Part shown: one piece after another, positions 23,803 through 34,800 of the stretch | Numbering within the stretch: the stretch's first letter is position 1 | Layout: every line of letters begins with the position of its first letter | From: Prosapia bicincta | Lineage: Eukaryota > Arthropoda > Insecta > Hemiptera > Cercopidae | DNA: 64,000 nt | Direction of reading: 5' to 3' | NCBI GenBank assembly: GCA_036971475.1 | Contig: JBAIZL010000425.1 | Coordinates: 3,128,501-3,192,500 of the forward strand | The notes under the pieces: generated by a model | Seen by the model: only the letters and a program-made list of their open reading frames with translations | What the model was told of the DNA's origin: nothing | Databases searched by the model: none | Translations under genes and position numbers: made by a program

Positions 23803-23899
23803 TATTGAATATGGTGATATATTTTCTTGTAATATAGTTAATAAATTAAAAATATTTCAAAAACAAGAATACTTTTAATGAATATATTTATTCAAAGCT

Positions 23900-23931
23900 T
23901 TTCGCCGATAAAATAGTACCAGCATCTACAG
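23900..23931 (-). ncRNA. degenerate hammerhead-like core
   Basis: On the minus strand CTGTAGA replaces CTGANGA; stem II is imperfect and GCGAAAAGC is kept. Probably inactive. Confidence 0.45.
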
Positions 23932-24013
23932 ACAAATAATTATCAAATAAAATATTTTTACAAAATTAAATCATATGTGCTACAAACGACCATATGTTTA
24001 TAAGTATTGCACT

Positions 24014-25627
<1,614 letters not shown>

Positions 25628-25725
25628 TGGAGCATTATTTAAGATATTGGGTGGTAACCATGGCAACAGTTTAAGGTTGTACAGTGGAGGTTTCGACAAT
25701 AACCAGATGGGGAAAAAATTCATAT
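25628..25725 (-). repeat. Trl repeat fragment
   Basis: Minus-strand match to the middle of Trl: CCCATCTGGTTATTGTCGA, then CCTTAAACTGTTGCCATGGT. It is cut by the pogo-like terminus at 25727. Confidence 0.7.
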
Positions 25726-25726
25726 A

Positions 25727-26625
25727 CAGTGAAACCTCTCTGAACGGACACCTCCAACGTACGGACTCTTGAACGGACATTTTTCTGGGAACCGAATAAT
25801 TTAATAATACGTACATAGGACTTTTCCATCTTTTGAACGGACACTCCATTAGACGGACAAACTACAGCAAATGTTTTTTTGTTATTTGCACCTCTGATAT
25901 GCGGATAAATGTACTGCAAAACGTGGTTGAAATTACTACGTATACAATCAGAATAAAGAATCGAGTTTGTACACTTGCCTCGGCAGCATATTTATTCATT
26001 CGTATCGTCACAGCTGTGCAAAGGCAACGGTACAGCCCCGTTCCTAGAATGATGATGATGATGATGATGATGATAATGATGACAGCCTTGAGGAAAATGC
26101 CGTTGATACAAAATAAAGCAGTACTTTAGAAAAACTGTTGGACTTGAAAATATCGAATCAAGCTAAAGCTGACACTGCTGGTTAAGTGCGATTTCTGATC
26201 TTATTACGCATACGGAAAGTTGTACAGTCTCCCCGCTCATCAAAACAAACGACGATTAATTTTTATTTGATAAATTTATAGGCTAGGCTCTACAGTAACT
26301 CACAAATTAAATTAAAGTACAGTACTGTATTACTGTATTGTTTAAGTGTTTTTTTAAATTTGCTTTTACCCTATTTTTAATAACAGTACAGTATAGTATT
26401 TATTGTACTGCAGACTGTATTTATAAAACGTTAACCTACATTATTAATTAAATACTGTACATTAGTATTAGTATTAAATACATTAGTATTAGTTAAATAC
26501 TGTAGCCTATTATGTATTGGATTAGAAATAAGTGTGTAGTGAATACATACTGCAATATTTTTTTAAATTCAGCTTCTCCTTAACACCCCTCCACTAAACA
26601 GACAACTTTAATAAGGTGCATGCAA
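25727..26625 (+). mobile_element. pogo/Tigger-like DNA transposon relic
   Basis: Begins at a TA with CAGTGAAACCTCTCTGAACG, the typical pogo/Tigger terminal repeat, followed by repeated 'GAACGGACA' motifs and TTTTTCTGGGAACCGAATAA, also usual near such ends. Near 26585-26610 an ACACCCCTCCACTAAACAGA segment looks like the opposite subterminal region, but a complete right terminal repeat is absent. No transposase frame survives; it is a truncated or non-autonomous copy inserted into a Trl repeat. Confidence 0.65.
26049..26081. repeat. (ATG)n microsatellite
   Basis: About nine to ten ATG/GAT triplets inside the pogo-like relic; the poly-Met frame across it is not evidence of a gene. Confidence 0.9.
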
Positions 26626-27362
26626 AGAAGAACAATGAAATAAGACTACCAAGAAAGAAAATTGGACACAGGACCGGACTGACTAAAATAAAAAGGTAGG
26701 AAGCAATGAAAGGAAGAAGGGAGAAGGGGAAGGGAACGATCAAGGAGTCGAGGAAGAGGAGTCCGCACCCTTGGCACATAGTGGATCACAACGTCAACAC
26801 AAGGGAACTCTAAGGGTCACCTAAGCTATTCATATCGAATAGGTACCAGTTATTAATTATTTCGAAGCAAGCATAGTAACTAAATTTATTAGATTACAAG
26901 CGACAACACAGCAGCATAGCCTAGAGATAAATACATTTAACATAAGTTGTAGTGACGATAAGATTAGATTTAAGACAACTGTTTAGTTATCAAAAGTTCC
27001 TCCGTTTTTTTATCGATGAATATAGCTGACAGTTAGTCAAACTGTATTATTGTAATTGAATTAGTAATAATATAAAGTTTAATTTAATAAGTAGATCAGT
27101 AAGTTTTTGCGGTTTATTAAATCCAGAAAACCTTTTATAATCTCTTCAAATTACAGATTTGGTGCCCAACAATACATTTATTAAATAATAAATTTATTTT
27201 ATTAGCAATATATATTAAACATAATAACAAATTTAAATAATTTTTTTTATATTTTATATAATTTTATTTAGTAACATAACGAAAACAGTCGTATGTTACA
27301 GTTGAGCGCACAGCGTGAGCTTTTTATGTTATAGTTTATCGCCCAACGTAGTATTGTTATCT
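26626..27362. other. Unassigned DNA with a purine-rich stretch
   Basis: 26630-26780 is strongly purine-rich on the plus strand; the rest is AT-rich. No gene recognised. Confidence 0.4.

Positions 27363-27391
<29 letters not shown>
27363..27391. repeat. (TA)n tract at 3' boundary of PLE C
   Basis: TA repeat immediately next to the 3' end of the minus-strand PLE copy C. Confidence 0.9.
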
Positions 27392-27394
<3 letters not shown>

Positions 27395-27487
27395 ATCAAA
27401 TGTGTTTTCCTGTTAGAATATTTTTAAGATTAAATAATATACACTAATACAGGAATATTGAATTTATTGAATAATATACTCAAAGCC

Positions 27488-27518
27488 TTTCGTTGGTTTA
27501 CATTACCAACATCCTCAG
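27488..27518 (-). ncRNA. hammerhead-ribozyme-like core (PLE C)
   Basis: On the minus strand: CTGAGGA (fits CUGANGA), stem II GTTGG/CCAAC, GAAA. All conserved core bases are present. Confidence 0.65.
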
Positions 27519-27618
27519 GAGTTACAATACTAAGAATGATAAAAGAACTGTCTAACAAACATGGAGCTACTAGATAAAGCAATACACAGTTGCCAAATCT
27601 ATTACAATATTGCCATAC

Positions 27619-28256
27619 CTATTCCACTGCTGCCACAACATTATATACATTGAACATAGTATGGAATTTAGAACGTATTTGAATTTGTTCATCTATTAAT
27701 TTGTTATTAATATTATGCTTGTAAATTTCAAATGCTTCCCATACGTTCATTTTTAACCCTTTATTTACTTCTTTTATAATTTTCATATTATTTATATTAG
27801 GAAACATATGATTATTGTTAATACAATGGGTTGCGAAATTAGACTTATATATATTTGGTTTTAAAAAAGCATTAAAATGTTCTTTATACCTTTCTTTCAA
27901 TTTTTTCTTTGTTTGTCCTATATAAACGTTATTACAAAATTCACATTCTAATTTATATACTCCATTTTTCTCATGTATAGGCCTACTATTTATATTATTA
28001 TTATGGTTAATTATATTTATTATTCTATTATTGGTTCTATATACAATTTTTATGTTTTTATTAGTAAATAATTTGGAAATATTTTTATTTCAAAACCAGT
28101 GTAAGTAAAAGTACTCCATACAGTATTATTATTATTACTACTATTCTAATGAATATTATTTTTTATTTGTTTTTGTATTATATTATAATTTAATTTATCT
28201 ACCGTTTTCTTTTTGTGACCATTTTCTACGGCTATCTGGTATATTTGTTTTTTTCC
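27619..28256 (-). pseudogene. PLE C linker and GIY-YIG endonuclease; nuclease domain intact in one frame
   Basis: From about 28090 to the stop at 27619 one frame is open, reading NISKLFTNKNIKIVYRTNN, then EKNGVYKLECEFCNNVYIGQTKKKLKERYKEH and the YKSNFATHCINNNH block, to the C-terminal EQIQIRSKFHTMFNVYN. 'GVY', 'YIG' and the following arginine (KERYKEH) are all present, so the nuclease domain looks complete. Upstream, YQIAVENGHKKKTVDKLNYN matches the linker of copy B, but a stop (after NNIH) and a frameshift near 28092 separate it. No reverse transcriptase remains, so it could not retrotranspose alone. There is no proper start codon because the sequence is an internal piece of a polyprotein. 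Confidence 0.85.
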
Positions 28257-28272
28257 CTATATATATATATAT
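28257..28272. repeat. short (TA)n at 5' truncation of PLE C
   Basis: TA tract exactly at the 5' break of PLE C. Confidence 0.85.
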
Positions 28273-29235
28273 TTTTTTAAAACCGTGTAGTAACTCATGT
28301 CGATTGTAGTTACAGATTTATATATAAAATACATAATTTTAGGTAAAAAAGGAGAAAATAAACATGAGGTAGAACTTTCACTGAGATTATCCTAATAATG
28401 ATGGTAAAAAAATACGACAAAGCTAACAATTTGTGGGACTTTAAAGCTTTTGTAGAGATCGGCCTTCAATTGAAAAATTATAAAAAATATTAAAATACTT
28501 TGTCGGCGTATAATAGATGCAATACGATTTTATATGGTGTGTTCTACACAAAATAAACAGAATGGAGTTTTGTTTATTTTAATCAAATGAATTTCATTTA
28601 ATCTTACACAAAATGCATTGTGACCACATCAAATCTGGTTTGTAAATGAACGAAGTCAATGATAAACGAAGATATTAAAAAAATGATCAACAAAATACAC
28701 AAAAACTAACCAAGAAGGTGTAAAAACGGCTTTGGTGTTGCAAAAAAAGTCCGGAAAACAAACCAATTACTTTGTACTTAATAAAACATTGGATTACAGA
28801 TGTTGCTTTCCATGCTGAAATTACCATCAAATAGAGGTGAGAAAAGAAGAAGTGTATATAAAACATATTTTTAAATAATAGAAACTGTTTTCTTTAATAC
28901 ACGAGTAGTGTGAATGTATATTATTTTTAAATACATATTAGGATTTTTATGTTTCATATCATTCATGAAGTTAATTGATGTAAGAGATATTATTGAAGTG
29001 TAACTGCTTTTGTTGTAGCTTATAATATACCTTTACACGGGAGTGAACACATCACTGGCAATGAAAAAACTGACCAACTGCCCAAGCAGGGAACTACCCT
29101 AAACCAGTTTGAGCATCTGAGTCCCTAATAGAGACGGCCACCAAAACATGGAACCAAGTTCGGTTGAGGGAACTTTCGGCGGGAAGGTAAAGGCATTGTC
29201 ATGGTGGAGTCGATTGACCATAACAAGAAGAAAAA
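28273..29235. other. AT-rich DNA, nothing recognised
   Basis: No gene or known repeat seen. A less AT-rich patch at 29030-29200 is unassigned. Confidence 0.4.
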
Positions 29236-29239
29236 CATT

Positions 29240-29380
29240 TCTTCATTTAAAGTTACATGCTTGTGACAGAATAACTGACGATGATGATAAAATAATGTCA
29301 CTGACAGGGTGAATAATAATTCCACGAGTTTGGAATCAAAGTTTTATAATTAGGACTTGTATAATATGTTTCTTGTGTTT

Positions 29381-29383
<3 letters not shown>
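29240..29383 (+). repeat. Single arm of the second hammerhead-like repeat family
   Basis: Matches the right arm at 18985-19125: TTTAAAGTTACATGCTTGTG, GATGATGATAAAATAATGTCA, then AAAGTTTTATAATTAGGACT and TTTCTTGTGTTTACA. It is followed directly by (TA)n at 29384-29428. The GAAAC core is lost, so it is degenerate. Confidence 0.55.

Positions 29384-29428
<45 letters not shown>
29384..29428. repeat. (TA)n microsatellite
   Basis: Pure TA tract at the end of the hammerhead-like arm. Confidence 0.95.
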
Positions 29429-29432
<4 letters not shown>

Positions 29433-30405
29433 AATTATAATCGAAGTTAAAATGTACTGCAACAGGAACCTACTAACGTATGTAAAACAATATATTCGTA
29501 TTCCAAGCAAATCAATTCTGGAAAACCACTTTTGTTGTCATAAAAAATACATAATTACAAAATGCATACGATAACTGTGGTATAATGTTGAATTATAATT
29601 GTATTCCTAATATAATGAATAATAATAATATTTATAGATTTCACAGTTAAAATGTCTCTGTTTTGTGTTATACTGAAATATTACAAAATTTAATAATGTA
29701 GTAACTCCATCGAACCTATTAATTTATATTTTAAATTTCCCGGCCTTTTGTGTTCATAATTAAAGAAGATAAAATGTATGAATTGAATTTAAAGAAAAAC
29801 TGACTAACTTTCAAAATATTAATTTTAAAACGTCCAACAAAACATAAAAATAGGCGACAACTTTAAGATAGAAGAAGCCGAGTTGGATGTCTTCCAAGAC
29901 TTCCTGCTTGTAAGTCAGGAAGAGTTCTTTCATAAGAAAAAACTTTCAGAACTTGAATTTAACACAGAATGTCATTTCCATTCAATTTACTGCTACATTA
30001 ACGCACATTTTATCCCCTGTGTGAGTTATAAATCATAATTATACAACTTTAGGAGTTTTTGTTTTTTAAAAAATTATAAAATAACAATTACGAAAAGTAA
30101 TATTTATTAAAATTCTGTTATAGTTGATACTTTTAGGATTAAATCGGACTATACGAATGCAAGTGGTCGCCATCTTTGTGAGGTAAATTAAAGATGAATT
30201 TTTATAAGAGAATGAATTGTGATAAAATGTTATTTTCGCCCTAAAAAATTAAATATAATACAATGTAAAAATGATCTCTAAGCCGCGCTACAAATGAAAT
30301 TAAATATGAAAAATTTTTAACATGAAATTTTATTTAGTTTATTAATTTAATGATAAGTGCCGAATGATTTAATTATATGGTAAAACATTTATGTATCTTA
30401 TAGTG
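29429..30405. other. AT-rich DNA, nothing recognised
   Basis: No gene recognised upstream of the first 370-bp repeat copy; if the serpin gene extends here this would be intron. Confidence 0.4.
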
Positions 30406-30777
30406 ATTTATATCAATTAAATAAGGTCTATTTGTTTCGAAAATTTAAATAGCATCTTCAGATATCAAAATCTTGGCCAACATCTTATGAATTTGAACAA
30501 AAAGAATAATTTTTCAAACATAAAATTAGTAAAACAAATAAATTAGAGCGTACTAAATAAAAAAAATAATATGGGTATTGAATAAGACATTTCGTATGTC
30601 GTATCCGGTTTAACCCTTAGTAAAAAGCTATTAAAAATAGTTATATATAAAATATTTAATTTACAGTAAGAGTTTACAGTAGTGGTACTAGGAAATTACA
30701 GTCAAATTTCTAGACATTTAGTTTATTCTATGATTAATTATAAATACTTCAAATGGAATTATTCTTGATTTGCTAAT
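30406..30777 (-). repeat. ~370-bp repeat, copy 1, with hammerhead-like core
   Basis: Near-identical to 31544-31911 in the same orientation. On the minus strand near one end it carries CTGAAGA ... GAAAC (core 30435-30461), a CUGANGA/GAAA layout with an AT-rich, imperfect stem II. No protein is encoded. Confidence 0.85.
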
Positions 30778-30819
30778 ATTAAAAAACCTACAATGACTGA
30801 TTATTTTTACTTTTCTCCG

Positions 30820-31005
30820 TAATGCGTGACCCCCTAAGACACATTGTGCAACCTCCCAGGTAGCGACCACCCCCAAGGCATATTCTGCGGCCCCTTTAAG
30901 AAACATTCTCCAACGTTCTAGAGTGCCGCTACCCACCACCAGACATATTCTGAAACCCACCAAGGGGTCGCGACCCACCGGTTGATAAATCACGACACAC
31001 ACTAT
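30820..31005 (-). mobile_element. hAT (Charlie-like) non-autonomous relic
   Basis: On the minus strand the sequence ATCAACCGGTGGGTCGCGACCCC stands next to one end. It closely resembles the hAT-Charlie terminal sequence ('TCTCAACCGGTGGGTCGCGACCC'). The rest is GC-rich and non-coding. The first bases of the terminus are decayed and the other end is not clear. It lies just upstream of the serpin exon. Confidence 0.5.
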
Positions 31006-31098
31006 TACAGGATAATTTATTCCTTTGAAATATATTGAACAAAATCAAAATGTTTAACCTGATTATTTTGTAAATTAATTATTGGTTCCTGGTTTCAG

Positions 31099-31307
31099 AC
31101 GCGGTTTCCCCAGACACGAGGCTTATCCTAGTGAATGCTGCTCATTTTAAGGACGATTGGCTGCACACCTTCGACCTGGTCATAGACGGAGACTTCCATC
31201 TGAGTAAGGAGCAAAAATTAAAGACTAAAATGATGATGGTTACTGAACGCTACAACTTTACAGAATCTTCAGTTCTAGACGCCAAAATTCTCCAAATGCC
31301 TTTTAAG
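31099..31307 (+). CDS. Serpin internal exon
   Basis: Serpins are serine-protease inhibitors with a reactive-centre loop. This exon encodes part of the core beta-sheet region: TRLILVNAAHFKDDWLHTFD, then F in GDFHL, KTKMMMVTERYNFTES and LDAKILQMPFK. This order (the 'NAIYFKG.W...F' strand, 'K...MM' and 'L.AK.L.LPF/Y' blocks) is characteristic of the family. Splice signals agree: TTTCAG precedes position 31099 and AAG|GTGATA follows 31307. The exon takes one base of its first codon from the previous exon and ends on a codon boundary. No other serpin exon, start, reactive loop or 3' end was found here, so the gene must have long introns filled with repeats, or this is a stray exon. It is bracketed by two copies of a 370-bp repeat. 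Confidence 0.88.
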
Positions 31308-31543
31308 GTGATACGGGTTTATATTGCTTGAACAAATGTTGTTAGTGAATGATTGTTGTATAAATTCAAATTATCTTTTCCAATTTTTTTTTGACACTTA
31401 AGATTATTTAGAAAATTGTTTAATATTAATTGGTTACATAACGAAAGATTATATTGAATTTTAAGAACTTAATTGAACCTAAGTTTAATGAGTAAATTTA
31501 AATATAATAAAATATCATATGTGTCATTTAAAATATGCGTTAT

Positions 31544-31911
31544 TTATACCAATTAAATAAGGTCTATTTGTTTCGAAAATTTAAATAGCATCTTCAGATA
31601 TCAAAATTTTGTCCAACATCTTATGAATTTGAACAAAAAGAATAATTTTTCAAACATAAAATTAGTAAAACAAATAAATTAGAGCGTACTAAATAAAAAA
31701 ATAATACGGATATTGAATAAGACATTTTGTATGTCGTATCCGGTTTAACCCTTGGTAAAAGCTATTAAAAATAGTTATTTATATAATATTTAATTTACAG
31801 TAAGAGTTTACAGTACTGGTACAAGAAAATTACAGTCACATTTCTAGACATTCAGTTTATTCTATGATTAATTATAATTACTTCAAATCGAATTATTCTT
31901 GATTTGCTAAT
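31544..31911 (-). repeat. ~370-bp repeat, copy 2, with hammerhead-like core
   Basis: Direct repeat of 30406-30777. The CTGAAGA ... GAAAC core is on the minus strand at 31571-31597. The copies differ by scattered substitutions and small indels. Confidence 0.85.
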
Positions 31912-32949
31912 TATAAAAGTATTTTTGTTATGCCCCTATCCTTACGCAATGTTAGGAAATATTTTACAAAAACGTTTCACCAAAATAAATATTTTTCTAT
32001 GAAATACTTAAAAAAAAGTAGATATAATGAGAAATATCAGTGTAGAAACCTTTAATATAGGCAACAGTATGTAAAATAATATTTTCTGTAAAAACTAAAT
32101 TAGAATAAAGTTGATGTGGATAATTTGTCAACATTATTTTCATGTGAGTCAATAAATCAAATGTAATGTTTAATTGATTTGTTATAAAGCACAATAAACA
32201 AGTTGGGAGTCATTTCATATTTCGTTTTAAATAACAATAATAGAATGATTTAATAATTAAGTTAAGAGATGCAGTCTTATTTAGACACTTGATTAAAATT
32301 CCATTTGAATACGTAAGTATAACTTACATGTAGATAGCGTGAAGCCCTAAGTATAATTGTTTATCGAATTCTGCGCATTGCATTTCTTAGTAGTAAAAAA
32401 TAAATACAATGTGGCAGTAAGTGAGACAAAGTGATTGTTTTATTTTAAGAATATTTTTAACAGAGGTCTTAATAAAATCTAAAGAACGTAGTAATTAAAC
32501 AAAATAAAGTATTCAAAAACCTTTATTAGATGTGTAGACATTTACTAAATACAAATTTCATGTAATGAATTTATTTGAAATAATTTTTTTAAACGTGTCA
32601 GGTGCGTCTAAGGAAGTTTTAATTTAAAATATTGTAACAAAAACATGTAACTCGGTATCAATATATTGAATTATTTATAGAGAGATTTATTGAAATAAAA
32701 ATAATTAAAAACTCGTAATATATATATTGGATAATATAATTTTAACTTATTGATATATAATTAATAAAGTAGTATCATCTATTTGTAAATAAGCTGTTCT
32801 ACAACATAGCATCAGCTGTAGTATGAAATCGTATGTTAACACTTCAAGCCAAAATATAAAGCAAGTCTCGAGATGTAATCAGGCGCGTCTCATGATGGAT
32901 GAAGTGATTTTCCCTCGATCAAAATATCTAGTCTATAAGACCTATTCAT
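31912..32949. other. AT-rich DNA, probable serpin intron
   Basis: No exon recognised; AT-rich and without clear repeats. Confidence 0.35.
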
Positions 32950-33180
32950 ATAAAAAACGACGTACACAAAACTCACAAATTAATCATTTATCAACTCATA
33001 CGCGTTTCAATGACAAAATCATCATAATCGGCGAGTGTTGCTACTACAAACTCTAACTAAAACAACTTGAATTGTAAGTTAGAGTGTGTAGTAGCAATAC
33101 TCGCTGATGATGATTGCTTTGTCATTGAAACGGGTACGAGTTAATAAATGAATAATTGTTGAGTTTTGTGTACGTCTTTT
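32950..33180. repeat. Inverted repeat, second hammerhead-like family
   Basis: Arms at about 32950-33057 and 33075-33180 are reverse complements around a ~20-bp centre. They share GACGTACACAAAACTCA, CTCATACGCGTTTCAATGACA, GCGAGT..TGCTACTAC and CTCTAAC or counterparts. The right arm holds CTGATGA (33104-33110), a stem ending in GTCATT and GAAAC (33127-33131). Same family as 18817-19125. Confidence 0.75.
33104..33131 (+). ncRNA. hammerhead-like core in the right arm
   Basis: CTGATGA, a short TGA/TCA-based stem with loop, then GAAAC. The stem is weak, so this is only a hammerhead-like candidate. Confidence 0.4.
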
Positions 33181-34639
33181 GACATAACCTCACAAGCTAA
33201 GCTCAAAGAATTGTTGTATAAGAAGTATTCAATAAATAAATAGTATTATCTAAAAGAAAAATCTTAGTAATAAGTAGGGTTTTTACGTAATTTAACCATA
33301 TTGTTTACGTTTTATCTCGCAACGTTTCGCAAGACGGAGGGAAAATTAAGGCCAAATTCAGGAATTCTTTTGCTTGCTTTGGGAAACTTATTTTTTTAAA
33401 AATGAAATTCATTCGCCTGAATAGTGATATATTGTAGCAGATCTATGTAGTATTGTAGTATAACAAAGGGTGGTAATTCTGATGAAATAACTAATAAAGG
33501 ATTGTGTTTATAAATTGATTTTATGTTTGTAAGACATCTACTAATCGTAATGAAGTAATTAGTTACAATTACTATTTCAGATTGACAACATTTATATATA
33601 CGTTTTCCTTGTTTAGAATGATTTTTTAAGTGACATACGTGAAAAAAAAAGAAATAATGATTAGGTCACTGTCGACTATTAATTCAAAAGAAATAAACTA
33701 ATTAGATTGCTTCTTTCATTGAAAATTCAACTCACTATTTTCTTACTCTACTTCTTACTCAACTCCCTACTTCGATTCTACTTCTTATTCGTCTTATTTT
33801 CACTTTGAGTTAAGAATTCTATAGGCGTCACTTTTTTATGGAGGTAAAATGTTTCAGATTTGCTTCAGGACAAGTTAGGAAAAGTGCCGGGTGAAAAGTT
33901 CGGAAATATTCGGTTAGCTTAGGCTTTTGAGCAAATAACGGATAAAGAGGGAATAGTAATCTAAAAGGACTTGTTCCTACATACTTTAATTAGGGTATAT
34001 ATCACCTTTGACATAATTGAAACACAAATTATAAGTATTTCCTGTAACTCATACAATTACTGTAACGTGATGTACAGAGCGTTGTTCCGTAGCAATCTAT
34101 ATCTTGTAATTATAAATTCCGTAGCAAAGTACATTCCATTCCACAGATTTATTAAAAATAAAATTTATATACATACTTAAATTATTATTATGTCAGAAGT
34201 AAGGGAAAGGTATTGGTATTTAGGAAATAAAGTAAATTTTTTCTTGGACGATTATTGTAATAGTAGAATATTTATTTTACTCTCTTAAAAGAATAAATTA
34301 GAATAGGCCCCCTAACAGTTGAACATTTTTAATTATATGTTTTTAAGTAAAATACAGAATTTCTATAGCGAATATGACAAAATTTTCCTAAATAGTCCCA
34401 TATGTTACAGAATTAGGGGTGTCTATATAATTTTCGTGTATGTGTTAGCACACAGAAATACACAGGAGCATACACAGACACTCACAAAATTAAACTCACA
34501 CTCGCGCGCGCTCGCTATATATATATAAAATCAGATATTATATAACTAGGAAAAAATAGGTCAGGAATTAATTCTATTAAACGTTTACGTACGCAAACCA
34601 TTGGCACGTTACGAAACATAGGCTACATTCGGCAAGTTT
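33181..34639. other. AT-rich DNA, nothing recognised
   Basis: No gene seen. A short CA/CGCGCG patch lies near 34440-34515. Confidence 0.4.
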
Positions 34640-34800
34640 TTTCAACTCCTTCTATTGGTTTACACTCTCCTTATATCCCTGTAAGTCTTGTTCAGAATTT
34701 CAATCGTTAATAAAATACTTTTTATCCATCCGCTCAAGTTCAAATTCATTATTTTAAACTTCTAGTCGATAAAATTTGGTGCTAATATAGTTTAAAAAAA
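34640..34800 (+). repeat. Trl repeat, 5' unit only
   Basis: CTTCTATTGGTTTACACTCTCC, TTTCAATCGTTAATAAAATA, CATCCGCTCAAGTTCAAAT and GCTAATATAGTTT match the first ~165 bp of Trl; the body is absent. Confidence 0.7.

Larger units (their letters stand above)
27392..28256 (-). mobile_element. Penelope-like element copy C (3' part), bounded by (TA)n on both sides
   Basis: Minus-strand copy with a hammerhead-like core at the 3' end, the GIY-YIG nuclease and the linker upstream. Both boundaries fall in TA tracts (27363-27391 and 28257-28272). Confidence 0.85.
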
